From: Streptomyces sp. TLI_053
GTDB lineage: Bacteria > Actinomycetota > Actinomycetes > Streptomycetales > Streptomycetaceae
DNA length: 64,000 nt
Reading direction: 5' to 3'
Assembly: GCF_900105395.1 (NCBI RefSeq)
Contig: NZ_LT629775.1
Location: forward strand, 3,928,001 to 3,992,000
Position 1 is the stretch's first letter; each line of letters opens with the position of its first letter. The position numbers were made by a program, and so were the translations under genes. Positions 55,370 through 63,991 of this stretch are shown here, one piece after another. The notes under the pieces were generated by a model. It saw nothing but the letters and a program-made list of their open reading frames with translations, was not told the origin of the DNA and searched no databases.

Positions 55370-56443
55370 ATGGCCGTGAGTGATCTGGACCGTACCGGCC
55401 TCGCGACGGCGGGCCCTGCCGTACCGACCCAGGCGAGCGTCCCCGGCCTCGCCGCTAACGACGAAGCGCACCCGAAGGACGCCCACCGGATGAGCCAGCC
55501 GACCGAGCCGACGCCCGAGTCGTCGCCCGATCAGTCGCCCCCGCCCGTGCCGTCGGCCGCGGACCTCCCGCCGGCCGACCGCCCGGACGGGGGTCCGGAC
55601 AGCGACGGCCCGGAGGACGGCGCCGCCGACGAGGCGGCGCGGGCGCTGCGTGCCGCGGTGCCCGCCCAGGGTCCGCAGCGCAGCGGTGCCCCGGACCGCG
55701 AGGCGGCCCGGGCGCTGTTCGTCCGGCTGTCCGCGCTGCCCGAGGGCTCCCCGGAGCGCGTCGAGCTGCGCAACCAGCTGGTGCGGATGCACATCCCGCT
55801 GGTCGAGCACCTGGCCCGGCGGTTCCGCAACCGGGGCGAGCCGCTGGACGACCTCACCCAGGTCGCCACCATCGGGCTGATCAAGTCGGTGGACCGCTTC
55901 GACCACGAGCGCGGGGTCGAGTTCTCCACCTACGCGACGCCGACCATCGTCGGCGAGATCAAGCGGCACTTCCGCGACAAGGGCTGGGCGGTCCGGGTGC
56001 CGCGCCGGCTCCAGGAGCTTCGGCTGTCGCTCACCACGGCGACCAGCGAGCTCTCCCAGCGGCACGGCCGCTCCCCCACGGTGCACGAGCTGGCCGAGCA
56101 CCTCGGGATCTCCGAGGAGGACGTGCTGGAGGGGCTGGAGTCCGCCAACGCGTACTCCACGCTGTCACTGGACGTGCCGGACAACGACGACGAGTCGCCG
56201 GCCGTCGCGGACACCCTGGGCGCCACCGACGAGGCCCTCGAGGGCGTCGAGTACCGCGAGTCGCTCAAGCCGCTGCTCGCCCAACTGCCGCCCCGGGAGC
56301 AGAAGATCCTGGTGCTGCGGTTCTTCCGCAACATGACGCAGTCGCAGATCGCGGCCGAGGTGGGCATCTCCCAGATGCACGTCTCCCGACTGCTCGCCCG
56401 GACGCTCGCGCAGCTGCGGGAGAAGCTGCTGGTGGAGGAGTAG
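55370..56443 (+). CDS. SigB/SigF-family RNA polymerase sigma factor
   Basis: 357 residues from ATG 55370; ATG at 55490 gives a shorter form, and multiple forms are known for the SigH orthologue. A disordered acidic Pro/Ser-rich N-terminal of about 110 residues precedes region 2 (RMHIPLVEHLARRFRNRGEPLDDLTQVATIGLIKSVDRFDHERGVEFSTYATPTIVGEIKRHFRDKGW), region 3 (VPRRLQELRLSLTTATSELSQRHGRSPTVHELAEHLG) and region 4 (LAQLPPREQKILVLRFFRNMTQSQIAAEVGISQMHVSRLLARTLAQL). It is an SigF/SigH-type stress and development factor. Its anti-sigma gene is next to it. Confidence 0.93.
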   Translation: MAVSDLDRTGLATAGPAVPTQASVPGLAANDEAHPKDAHRMSQPTEPTPESSPDQSPPPVPSAADLPPADRPDGGPDSDGPEDGAADEAARALRAAVPAQGPQRSGAPDREAARALFVRLSALPEGSPERVELRNQLVRMHIPLVEHLARRFRNRGEPLDDLTQVATIGLIKSVDRFDHERGVEFSTYATPTIVGEIKRHFRDKGWAVRVPRRLQELRLSLTTATSELSQRHGRSPTVHELAEHLGISEEDVLEGLESANAYSTLSLDVPDNDDESPAVADTLGATDEALEGVEYRESLKPLLAQLPPREQKILVLRFFRNMTQSQIAAEVGISQMHVSRLLARTLAQLREKLLVEE

Positions 56444-56522
56444 GGCCGGAGAACAGGACCGACGGCCGCCGGGCGGCGGCCGTCGGCAGGACGCGGTACC
56501 GGAAGGCGGCGGCCCTCCGCGC

Positions 56523-56951
56523 TCAGCCCTCGTGCGGAGCGTAGAGGGCCGCCGTCGACTTCGGGCTGAGCAGGGCGCCGATGCCGACCAGGCCGAGCAG
56601 GCCGACGCCCGCGCCGACGGCGGCCATCGCGCCGCCGCTCTGCCACATGTAGTAGGCCACCGGCAGGCAGATCGAGTTGGTCAGCACGGCCGGGCTGCGG
56701 CCCCAGCGGCGGCCCTGGAGCAGCGCCCGGGCGGCGAGCAGCGGCAGCACGCCGAGCAGCACGATCACCAGGCCGCCGAACTCGTTCAGGGCGAGCTGCT
56801 TGGACTGGCCGGACAGGGCGGCGACCATGTCCCAGACGCCCACGACGGCCAGCGCGGCGCCCGCGACGGCCGTGATGGCGGCGCCCACGGTGAGGGCGGT
56901 CGGACGGCCGGCACCGGGCGCGGGTACGGGTGCGGAGGATTCTGCGGTCAC
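56523..56951 (-). CDS. Small membrane protein, four helices
   Basis: 142 residues from GTG 56951. Helices: LTVGAAITAVAGAALAVVGVWDMVAAL, EFGGLVIVLLGVLPLLAARALL, ICLPVAYYMWQSGG and AAVGAGVGLLGLVGIGALLS. It resembles unnamed actinobacterial integral membrane proteins. Function unknown. Divergent from the lipid kinase gene, 50 bases away. Confidence 0.75.
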   Translation of the reverse strand: MTAESSAPVPAPGAGRPTALTVGAAITAVAGAALAVVGVWDMVAALSGQSKQLALNEFGGLVIVLLGVLPLLAARALLQGRRWGRSPAVLTNSICLPVAYYMWQSGGAMAAVGAGVGLLGLVGIGALLSPKSTAALYAPHEG

Positions 56952-57001
56952 TCCAGCAGGGTAGCCGCCGGGAGGTCCGTACCGACCCGTAGGCTGAGCA
57001 C

Positions 57002-57973
57002 ATGCGCGCTCTCCTGGTCGTCAACCCGAAAGCGACCACCACCAGCGGTCGCACCAGGGACGTCCTGATCCACGCCCTGCGCAGCGACCTCAAGCTGGAG
57101 GTGGCGCAGACCCAGTACCGGGGCCACGCGCGCGACCTGGCCCGCCAGGCGGTCGAGGACGGCACGGTCGACCTGGTGGTGGCCCTGGGCGGCGACGGCA
57201 CCGTCAACGAGGCGGTCAACGGCCTGCTCTCGCACGGCCCGGGCGAGAGGGTCCCCCGGCTGGCCGTGGTCCCGGGCGGTTCGACCAATGTGTTCGCCCG
57301 TGCGCTGGGACTGCCGAACGACCCGGTGGAGGCGACCGGCGCGCTGCTGAACGCCCTGGAGAACCGGCGGGAACGCCCGATCGGGCTGGGCAAGGCGATG
57401 ACCGAGGGGCTGCCGGACCGCTGGTTCACCTTCACCGCGGGGCTCGGCTTCGACGCCGGAGTGGTGGGCCGGGTCGAGGAGCAGCGCCGGGCGGGGCGCA
57501 AGTCCACGCACGCGCTCTATGTCACGCAGGCGCTCCGCCACTTCGTCACCCAGCGTGAGCAGCGCAGATCAGGCCCGGTTTCCCTGGAGCTGGCGGGCCA
57601 CGGGCCGGTGCCCGGCCTGGCGCTGGCCATAGTCAGCAACACCTCGCCCTGGACGTTCCTGGGCAACCGCCCGGTCTATCCCTCGCCGCTCGCCTCCTTC
57701 GACGCGGACCTCGACGTCTTCGGCATCACCCGGATGACGGCGTTCGGCACCGCTCGAACGGTCCGTCAGATCCTGCGGTCGCACGGGCCTTCGAGCGACG
57801 GCGCCGCATCACCGGGCCCTTCCGGGAAGCATGTCGTCTCCTATCACGACGTCCGTCACTTCACCTTGGTTTCGGAGGAACCGGCCCCGTTCCAGGTCGA
57901 CGGGGACCACCTTGGGTCCAGGAGTCGCGTCAGTTTCACAGGCGTACGGCGGGCACTGCGTGTGATTGTGTGA
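57002..57973 (+). CDS. Diacylglycerol kinase-like lipid kinase
   Basis: 323 residues from ATG 57002. DAGK catalytic motif VALGGDGTVNEAVNGLL, preceded by LLVVNPKA, and PGGSTNVFARALGLP. The C-terminal lobe starts near FTFTAGLGFDAG and ends SRSRVSFTGVRRALRVIV. It phosphorylates a lipid such as diacylglycerol or a lipid second messenger. Complete and probably monocistronic. Confidence 0.9.
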   Translation: MRALLVVNPKATTTSGRTRDVLIHALRSDLKLEVAQTQYRGHARDLARQAVEDGTVDLVVALGGDGTVNEAVNGLLSHGPGERVPRLAVVPGGSTNVFARALGLPNDPVEATGALLNALENRRERPIGLGKAMTEGLPDRWFTFTAGLGFDAGVVGRVEEQRRAGRKSTHALYVTQALRHFVTQREQRRSGPVSLELAGHGPVPGLALAIVSNTSPWTFLGNRPVYPSPLASFDADLDVFGITRMTAFGTARTVRQILRSHGPSSDGAASPGPSGKHVVSYHDVRHFTLVSEEPAPFQVDGDHLGSRSRVSFTGVRRALRVIV

Positions 57974-58343
57974 CTAGAAGGGCCCTTCCCCCTTCTTCTC
58001 GAACGCACAAGCCCCCTTCACTCCATAGAAGTACTGGCTGTGAGCTAGGCGACACCGAAGAATCAAAAATTCCTCCCTGAAGGGGGTTGTATCCGGGCTC
58101 GAGGTTTGCGAACCTCTACATGGCGATCGGGACACATCGCAGCGACGGCAACCTCAGAACCTGTTGGGTGCCGACCGCGGAGTGTCCCTCGAATCGCCGA
58201 ATCCCTCCCCAGCACAGACCTCCCGGGCCCGATGGGCCTTTGGTCTCTTTTGCTGTTGCGGGATTCGTGAAAGCGTTCACATTCACAAGGACCATCGATG
58301 TGCCGTGCGGGTGACCCCCGTCGGCAGGAGGAGTTGGACGACC
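57974..58343 (+). promoter_or_regulatory. Upstream region of the whiB gene
   Basis: 370 bases, unusually AT-rich for this genome. It includes the perfect hairpin GAGGTTTGCGAACCTC (58101-58116) and AT-rich GAATCAAAAATTCCTCC at 58060, and GAAAGCGTTCACATTCAC just before the gene. Likely a long, structured 5' region with a regulated promoter. No gene is supported. Confidence 0.5.
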
Positions 58344-58595
58344 ATGGACTGGCGCCACCGCGCTGTCTGCCGCGAAGAGGACCCGGAGCTGTTCTTCCCG
58401 ATCGGGAACACCGGTCCTGCTCTGCTGCAGATCGAGGAAGCCAAGGCCGTGTGCCGCCGCTGTCCGGTCATGGAGCAGTGCCTCCAGTGGGCCCTCGAGA
58501 CCGGCCAGGACGCCGGCGTCTGGGGCGGCATGAGCGAGGACGAGCGTCGTGCGATGAAGCGTCGCGCCGCCCGCAACCGCGCCCGTACGGCCTGA
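58344..58595 (+). CDS. wblE: WhiB-family iron-sulfur transcription factor (WhiB1/WblE)
   Basis: 83 residues from ATG 58344; GGAGGAG lies rather far upstream (13 bases). Cluster ligands Cys9, Cys37, Cys40 and Cys46 have the same spacing as M. tuberculosis WhiB1. The turn GVWGGMSEDERRAM and a basic tail KRRAARNRAR complete the family features. It binds [4Fe-4S], probably reacts with NO, and works with the principal sigma factor. As in mycobacteria, a PdtaS-type kinase gene lies convergently next to it. Confidence 0.95.
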   Translation: MDWRHRAVCREEDPELFFPIGNTGPALLQIEEAKAVCRRCPVMEQCLQWALETGQDAGVWGGMSEDERRAMKRRAARNRARTA

Positions 58596-58660
58596 CCCGC
58601 ACCGCCTGATCACACGCCGTAGTACCAGCAGTAACCACCGCACCGATCAACACATGATCA

Positions 58661-58692
58661 AAGGCTTCGCCTGCACTTCCTGGTGAAGCCTT
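58661..58692 (+). terminator. Probable wblE terminator
   Basis: 11-bp stem AAGGCTTCGCC/GGTGAAGCCTT with one G:T pair, 66 bases after the stop. Confidence 0.65.
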
Positions 58693-58746
58693 CCGTACAA
58701 AGGACCTTGCCCGAAAAGGTCCTGCGACACTTGCCCGCCCAGCCAC

Positions 58747-58775
58747 TTGATACTGTTCACTTAGAGCAATATTGT
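58747..58775 (+). promoter_or_regulatory. Promoter of the 6C small RNA
   Basis: TTGATA (58747-58752), 17-base spacer, TATTGT (58770-58775). An unusually good housekeeping promoter in an AT-rich patch, with no gene directly behind it. Confidence 0.7.
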
Positions 58776-58781
58776 GGAGCT

Positions 58782-58920
58782 GTGGCGCTCACCGTGTGCA
58801 ACGCACCGGCGAGTGGCGCACCACTTGAGCCCCCGTTCCGGCCGACTCCCCCCGACGGCCGGAACGGGTTGAGAGGCCCTGTCGACCCACCCCCCCCGGT
58901 CGACAGGGCCTCGTTTTTTC
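58782..58920 (+). ncRNA. 6C RNA
   Basis: About 139 bases from the predicted start to a T-run. Two GC stems carry the defining C-rich loops: 58832-58868 (13-bp stem, loop ACTCCCCCCGA) and 58873-58912 (15-bp stem, loop with eight Cs), the second followed by GTTTTTTCC as intrinsic terminator. Two stem-loops each with six or more cytosines are the signature of 6C RNA, a conserved actinobacterial small RNA whose loops can pair with G-rich ribosome sites. Its own promoter lies just upstream. Confidence 0.8.
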
Positions 58921-59009
58921 CTTCGCCGACTTCACACCGCGGACGGTGGTGAAGGAGCGGGCCACCGGCGCTCACGCCAGTCGCACGCTCCCCCACACCC
59001 CGGTACGTC

Positions 59010-60530
59010 TCAGCGCACCGGGATCTCCAGCACCACCTTGGTGCCGCCGTTCGGGCCCGCCACCATGTCGAAGGTGCCGCCCAGCTCCCCGGTGGCCAGC
59101 GTCCGGACGATCTGCAGCCCGAGGTTGCCCGCCTGCTGCGGGTCGAAGCCCTCCGGCATGCCCTTGCCGTCGTCCTGCACGGTGATCAGCAGGTACTCCT
59201 CCGGCCGCGCCCCGCCGTTCCAGCTGTCCGACCAGCCCATCCCGGTGGCCGGCGCCCGGCCGCGCAGCGCGCTGACCTCCAGGCTGCCGGAGGCGCTCGG
59301 CCCGAACGCGTGCTCCAGCGCGTTCTGCAGCAGCTCCGTGAGCACCATCGCCAGCGGGGTGGCCACCTCGGCCGAGAGGATGCCGAAACTGCCGCTGCGC
59401 CGGGTCGCCACCCGGCCGTCCTGGGACAGCTCCACCACCATGGCCAGCACCCGGTCGGCGATCTCGTCGAAGGCCACCTTCTCGTCCAGCGCCTGGGACA
59501 GCGTCTCGTGCACGATCGCAATCGAGCCGACCCGGCGGACCGCCTCGTCCAGGGCGGCCCGGCCGGCCTCCGAGTCCATCCGGCGGGACTGCAGGCGCAG
59601 CAGCGCGGCGACCGTCTGCAGGTTGTTCTTCACCCGGTGGTGGATCTCCCGGATGGTGGCGTCCTTGGTCATCAGTTCGCGGTCGCGGCGGCGCAGTTCG
59701 GTGACGTCGCGGCAGAGCACCAGCGAGCCCGTCAGCGTGCCCTTGGGCTTGAGCGGGATGGCCCGCAGGGTCACCACCCCGCCCTGGACCTCCACCTCGG
59801 TCTGCCGGGGCGCCCAGCCGCTCGCCAGCTTGACCAGCGCCTCGTGCACGGCCGCCCGGGAGGGCGGCACCAGTTCGGCGGTCGCCCGGCCCAGGTGGCT
59901 GCCGACCAGATCGGCGGTGAGGCCGAGCCGGTGGTAGGCGGAGAGCGCGTTGGGGCTGGCGTAGGTGACCACGCCGTCCGCGTCGAGCCGGATCAGGCCG
60001 TCGCCGACCCGGGGCGCGGCGTCCATGTCGGTCTGTTCGACCCCCGGGTAGGGGAAGGTGCCGGCGGCGATCATCTGGGCCAGGTCGGAGGCGCTCTGCA
60101 GATAGGTGAGCTCCAGCCGGCTGGGGGTGCGGACGGTCAGCAGGTTGGTGTTGCGGGCGATCACCCCGAGCACCTTGCCCTCGCGCCGCACCGGGATCGA
60201 CTCGACCCGGACCGGCACCTCCTCGCGCCACTCCGGGTCGCCCTCGCGCACGATCCGGCCCTCGTCGTAGGCGGCGTCCAGCAGGGGGCGGCGGCCGCGC
60301 GGGACGAGGTGGCCGACCATGTCGTCCTGGTAGGAGGTCGGGCCGGTGTTGGGCCGCATCTGGGCGACCGAGACGTACCGGATGCCGTCCCAGGTGGGGA
60401 TCCACAGGACCAGGTCGGCGAAGGACAGGTCGGAGAGCAGCTGCCACTCCGAGACCAGCATGTGCAGCCACTCCACATCGGCACCGGTCAGGGTGGTGTG
60501 GCGGCGGACGAGTTCGTTCAGCGAGGGCAC
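59010..60530 (-). CDS. PdtaS-type sensor histidine kinase
   Basis: 506 residues from GTG 60530; the open frame to 60770 upstream is non-coding in style. Soluble, no membrane helix. N-terminal H_kinase_N/GAF region (VSEWQLLSDLSFADLVLWIP, SYQDDMVGHLVPRGRRP), a PAS domain (around LDADGVVTYASPNALSAYHRLG), the HisKA_2 box EIHHRVKNNLQTVAALLRLQSRRM, then an HATPase (LTELLQNALEHAFG, VQDDGKGMPEGFD, GLQIVRTL). PdtaS signals to the ANTAR regulator PdtaR in mycobacteria. Neighbouring whiB1 conserves that linkage. Two DasR-like sites lie 78-134 bases upstream. Confidence 0.92.
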   Translation of the reverse strand: MPSLNELVRRHTTLTGADVEWLHMLVSEWQLLSDLSFADLVLWIPTWDGIRYVSVAQMRPNTGPTSYQDDMVGHLVPRGRRPLLDAAYDEGRIVREGDPEWREEVPVRVESIPVRREGKVLGVIARNTNLLTVRTPSRLELTYLQSASDLAQMIAAGTFPYPGVEQTDMDAAPRVGDGLIRLDADGVVTYASPNALSAYHRLGLTADLVGSHLGRATAELVPPSRAAVHEALVKLASGWAPRQTEVEVQGGVVTLRAIPLKPKGTLTGSLVLCRDVTELRRRDRELMTKDATIREIHHRVKNNLQTVAALLRLQSRRMDSEAGRAALDEAVRRVGSIAIVHETLSQALDEKVAFDEIADRVLAMVVELSQDGRVATRRSGSFGILSAEVATPLAMVLTELLQNALEHAFGPSASGSLEVSALRGRAPATGMGWSDSWNGGARPEEYLLITVQDDGKGMPEGFDPQQAGNLGLQIVRTLATGELGGTFDMVAGPNGGTKVVLEIPVR

Positions 60531-60607
60531 AGGCTGAGCGTAGCTCCAGGGGCGCGGGAACGGCCCGGGCCCACCCCCGGCCGACGGGTGCCGCGGCCGC
60601 TCCGCCA

Positions 60608-60664
60608 AGTTGTCCAGACCAATTTGCGGGCCGGCCTGGACAAGCCAGATTGGTCTAGTCCACA
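60608..60664. promoter_or_regulatory. Two DasR-like sites (dre) between SIS gene and PdtaS gene
   Basis: 60608-60623 AGTTGTCCAGACCAAT and 60649-60664 ATTGGTCTAGTCCACA each match about 13 of 16 positions of the consensus ASTGGTCTAGACCAST. Centres are 41 bases apart. They lie upstream of the kinase start and downstream of the SIS gene stop. From 60665 to 60929 no gene is supported. Confidence 0.6.
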
Positions 60665-60929
60665 ATGAAAGGGCACCAAGGAGAGGCCCACCGCGCAACT
60701 GCCCTGACCGCGCGAGGCCCCTCCTCGGTCGGACGCCGCCGAGCGAGGACCCCGCACAGTTCTCGGTCATACACGGCGCCCGACGACAGCTCCGGGCTGC
60801 GGTGCCGCATGGGTTGAGGGTCCCGTGTCGGCGCCGTGGCCCGTAGTGCTTTCCAGGCCCCGGGCCGCGACGTCACGTCGCGGCCCGTCGTGCTGTCCGG
60901 GCCCGTTCCGCCCCGCAGGCGCAGGCCGG

Positions 60930-60976
60930 AACGCCGGGACCCCCGTCCACAGGCTGTGGACGGGGGTCCCGGCGTT
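60930..60976 (-). terminator. Terminator of the SIS-domain gene
   Basis: Perfect 22-bp stem starting AACGCCGGGACCCCCGTCCA with loop GGC, 17 bases beyond the gene's stop. A smaller stem GGGCCGCGACG/CGTCGCGGCCC lies at 60862-60886. Confidence 0.85.
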
Positions 60977-60992
60977 CTGCGCGTCAGTGGCG

Positions 60993-62045
60993 TCAGTGGG
61001 TCTCGGTGACCTTGGCGAGGGCGCGGGGGGCGTCCGGGTCCTGGCCCCGGGCGATGGTGACCTCGTAGGCCAGCAGCTGCAGCGGCAGGATCTCCAGGAT
61101 CGGCTGCACCTCCTCCGGCACGCCGGCCGGCAGCGCGAAGCCCGCCGAGGCGGACTCCACCTGCGCCTGCTGGCCCACCACGACCAGGTCCGCGCCGCGG
61201 CCGCGCAGGCGGTCCAGCACCGGCTGCAGGGCCTCGCCGCCCTTGCCGTCCGGGACGATCGCGATGACCGGGGAGACGTTGTCGACCATGGCCAGCGGAC
61301 CGTGCAGCAGGTCGGCGCCGGAGAACGGGGAGGCCGGGATGTAGGTGGTCTCCATGAGCTTCAGCGCCGCCTCGCGGGCGGTCGGGTAGCCGTAGCCGCG
61401 CGAGGTGATGACCAGGCGCTGGGCGAAGCGGTAGCGGTCGGCCAGGGCCTTGACCTCGTCCTGGCGGGCCAGGATCCCGGCGGCCAGCTCCGGCAGGTCC
61501 TTGGCGGCCGCGCCGTCGCCGCCGCGCAGGCCCTCGATCAGCAGGTAGAGGGCGAGCAGCTCGGCGGTGTAGGTCTTGGTGGCCGGGAGGGCCTTCTCCG
61601 GGCCCGCCAGCACGTCGATGTGGAACTCGGAGACCTCGGCCAGCGGCGAGCCCGCGTTGTTGGTGACGGCGAGGGTGATGGCCCCGGCCTCGCGGGCCGC
61701 CTTGGTGGAGGCGACCAGGTCGGGCGAACCGCCCGACTGGCTGACGGTGATCACCAGCACGTCGGTCAGGTCCGGCTTGGCCCCGTACGCGGTGGTGGTG
61801 GACATCGAGGTGAGACCGGCCGGCTTGCCGAGCAGGATCTCGATCAGGTACTTGGCGTACAGCGCCGCGTTGTCCGAGGTGCCGCGCGCGGTCAGCAGGA
61901 CGAAGCGCGGCTTGCGGGCGGCGATCTGCCCGGCGATCTCGAAGATCTTGGGGGCGCCCTCGTCGAGGATGCGCTGCAGGACGGCCGGCTGCTCGGCCAT
62001 CTCCGCCGCCATGATCCGGCCAGGGACGGTCTGCGTGTCGGACAT
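60993..62045 (-). CDS. SIS-domain aminosugar-phosphate isomerase/deaminase-like protein
   Basis: 350 residues from ATG 62045, with GGAGG eight bases upstream. Two SIS domains: FVLLTARGTSDNAALYAKYLIE with SVSQSGGSPDLVAS-type VITVSQSGGSPDL, and RLVITSRGYGYPTAREAALKLMETTYIPASPFSGADLLHGPLAMV (the GlmS-like isomerase signature). It lacks the glutaminase domain, so it is a GlmS-isomerase-like enzyme such as a type-II glucosamine-6-phosphate deaminase or AgaS-like. Next to a DasA-like binding protein this fits N-acetylglucosamine use. Substrate is inference. Confidence 0.85.
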   Translation of the reverse strand: MSDTQTVPGRIMAAEMAEQPAVLQRILDEGAPKIFEIAGQIAARKPRFVLLTARGTSDNAALYAKYLIEILLGKPAGLTSMSTTTAYGAKPDLTDVLVITVSQSGGSPDLVASTKAAREAGAITLAVTNNAGSPLAEVSEFHIDVLAGPEKALPATKTYTAELLALYLLIEGLRGGDGAAAKDLPELAAGILARQDEVKALADRYRFAQRLVITSRGYGYPTAREAALKLMETTYIPASPFSGADLLHGPLAMVDNVSPVIAIVPDGKGGEALQPVLDRLRGRGADLVVVGQQAQVESASAGFALPAGVPEEVQPILEILPLQLLAYEVTIARGQDPDAPRALAKVTETH

Positions 62046-62291
62046 CGTGGGGTGCCTCCGATGAGATGGTTCCACCCCGCCCGGGCGGGAATGCCCGGCG
62101 GGGACCTCTACGGCGGCGAGTCCGCACACTCGCTCCGGTGATTGCTGCGGCAATCCTACGGGGGCCGCCCGGGTGCGGCACATCCGAGGACGTGGTCACG
62201 CCCGGTCCGGCGGCCGCCGGGGGTGCCCCCGGGAGTGCGGAGCCCCTCCCGGCGGTGCGGGGAGGGGCTCCGGTTCCGGGGCGGCGACTGC

Positions 62292-63602
62292 TCAGCCGGC
62301 CTTGTTGATCAGCTGGTCGATGGCGGCGTCCGCCTCCTTGGTGGCCTGGTCCACCGGCTTGCCCTTGAGGATCGCGGTCAGCATGTCCGGCAGGATCTTC
62401 TGCTTCTCCACCAGGCCCCAGCCGGGGGCCAGCGGGGTGAACCAGGCGTCCGGCACCGCGTTGGCCGCGGCGGCGGTGGCGGGCTTGCTCTTCAGCGGGT
62501 TCAGCTGGGTGAGGTTGTTCGGCAGGATGTCCTTGTCCGCCAGTGCCTGCTCGGACTTGGTGCTGGTGAACATCCGGACCCAGTCGGTGGCCAGGGCCGC
62601 GGCGGGCGACTTCGCGGTGACGGCGAGCGCCGAGCCGCCGATGAAGGTCGGCAGCGGCTTGCCGCCCGGCCCGGGCATCGTGGCCACCTTGACGGCGTCC
62701 TTGAGGCTCGGGTCGCCGGTGACCGGGGCGGCGACGCTGGCGGCCTCGTAGCCGTTGCCGTAGAAGGTCGCCGCGTGGCCGCGGGCCATCGCCTCGTACT
62801 GGTTCTGCTCGTTGAGCGTCAGATCGCCCTTGTTGTACTTGCGCACCAGGTCGACGAAGTGGTTGATGCCCTGCTGCGACTTGGGGTCGCTCAGGGTGCC
62901 GTGCCAGTTGCCGCCGCTGTCGAAGCGCGCGATGGCGCCGCCGTACGCGGAGACGTAGCTCATCGCGGCGTACCAGTACGGGCCGGGCAGGTAGAGCGGG
63001 GAGTAGGTCTTGTCGGCCTTGTTCTTGTCGGCGATCCGGTCCAGCGCCGTGCGCAGCTCGTCCTCGGTCTTCGGGAAGTCGGCGCTGCCCGTCGCCTGCT
63101 GGAGGGCCGCCGCGTTGTAGATCGCGACCCGGGCGCCCGCGTAGTAGGGCACGCACCAGAGCTTGTCCTGGTAGGTGCAGGTGTTGGCGAGTGCCTTGAT
63201 CCAGCTGTCGGCGTTGTCGAAGGTGGTCCGTTCGACCGGCGCCAGCTGGCCGGAGAGCACGTACTTCATGGTCTCGGTGTTGCCGAGTTCGACCACGTCC
63301 GGGGCGGTGCCGTCGGCGATCGCCTTGTCGAGCTTGGCGACCTTGTCGGCCCAGCCCTGGTAGGCGAGCCGCAGGGTGACCTTGGGGTACTTGGCCGCGA
63401 ACTCGTCGTTGACCCGCTGGACGAGGTCGGGCCAGCTCTTCTGGGCGTCGTCCATCAGCCAGACCGTGACGGTGCCGGTGGCGGACTGCGGGTCCGCCGA
63501 GGCCGACTTGCCGCCGGAGGCCGGACCGCCCGACGAACAGGCCGTCAGACCCGCGGCCAGCGCCATGATGCCGACCGACGCCATGAACCGAGGCTTTCCC
63601 AC
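62292..63602 (-). CDS. dasA: DasA-like sugar-binding lipoprotein of an ABC transporter
   Basis: 436 residues from GTG 63602, with GGAGG five bases upstream. Lipobox LAAGLTACSSG, Ser/Gly-rich spacer, then a family-1 extracellular solute-binding domain: TVTVWLMDDAQKSWPDLVQRVNDEFAAKYPKV, TAPDVVELGNTETMKYVLSGQLAPV, LWCVPYYAGARVAIYN. Closest to DasA, the chitobiose-binding protein of the DasABC importer. A DasR box lies 146 bases upstream. The permease genes are not in the window, and transcription runs toward the SIS gene. Confidence 0.85.
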   Translation of the reverse strand: MGKPRFMASVGIMALAAGLTACSSGGPASGGKSASADPQSATGTVTVWLMDDAQKSWPDLVQRVNDEFAAKYPKVTLRLAYQGWADKVAKLDKAIADGTAPDVVELGNTETMKYVLSGQLAPVERTTFDNADSWIKALANTCTYQDKLWCVPYYAGARVAIYNAAALQQATGSADFPKTEDELRTALDRIADKNKADKTYSPLYLPGPYWYAAMSYVSAYGGAIARFDSGGNWHGTLSDPKSQQGINHFVDLVRKYNKGDLTLNEQNQYEAMARGHAATFYGNGYEAASVAAPVTGDPSLKDAVKVATMPGPGGKPLPTFIGGSALAVTAKSPAAALATDWVRMFTSTKSEQALADKDILPNNLTQLNPLKSKPATAAAANAVPDAWFTPLAPGWGLVEKQKILPDMLTAILKGKPVDQATKEADAAIDQLINKAG

Positions 63603-63990
63603 GCCATCCTCCGAGGTGTTTGAGCTGTGCCCGCCGGCAGCGTGCTGGCTGCCCGACGGGACGGTGTCCGGGGAGGGCGGCGAAGAGCTTCGGGGTGGGC
63701 CGATACCACATCCGGGGAAATTGAAATTCGAACCGGATGGACTGGAGCCTGGCCTAGACCACTGCTGGTGTCAACGCCAAATGACCTGGCAGGAACGGCC
63801 GTTGCAGACCTGTTGTACCCCGTGGGCGATCAGTTGCGCGGCGGTCACCCTAAGTAGAACTTAAGGGTGCCTTAAGGAGGATTTGAGGGAACACCGTCAG
63901 GTTGTTCGAATCGGCAGGTCAACCGGCCCGCGGAGGTCCGGGGACGCCGACGGGCCCGCCATGCGGCATGCGCATGACGGGCCCGTCGGC
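63603..63990. promoter_or_regulatory. Upstream region of the dasA-like gene with a DasR box
   Basis: The DasR site CCTGGCCTAGACCACT (63748-63763) matches 14 of 16 consensus positions, in the position of the dasA dre. An AT-rich patch AAGTAGAACTTAAGGGTGCC at 63851 could belong to a neighbouring promoter. No gene is seen. Confidence 0.75.
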
Positions 63991-63991
63991 G
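63945..63991. terminator. Terminator at the right window edge
   Basis: 14-bp stem CGCCGACGGGCCCG/CGGGCCCGTCGGCG with an inner ATGCG/CGCAT stem. It probably ends a gene outside the window to the right. Confidence 0.7.

Noticed and set aside
60655-63711. Minus-strand open frame of 1018 codons across dasA and the SIS gene
   Set aside because: Wrong frame relative to the two genes with signal peptide, lipobox and SIS motifs.
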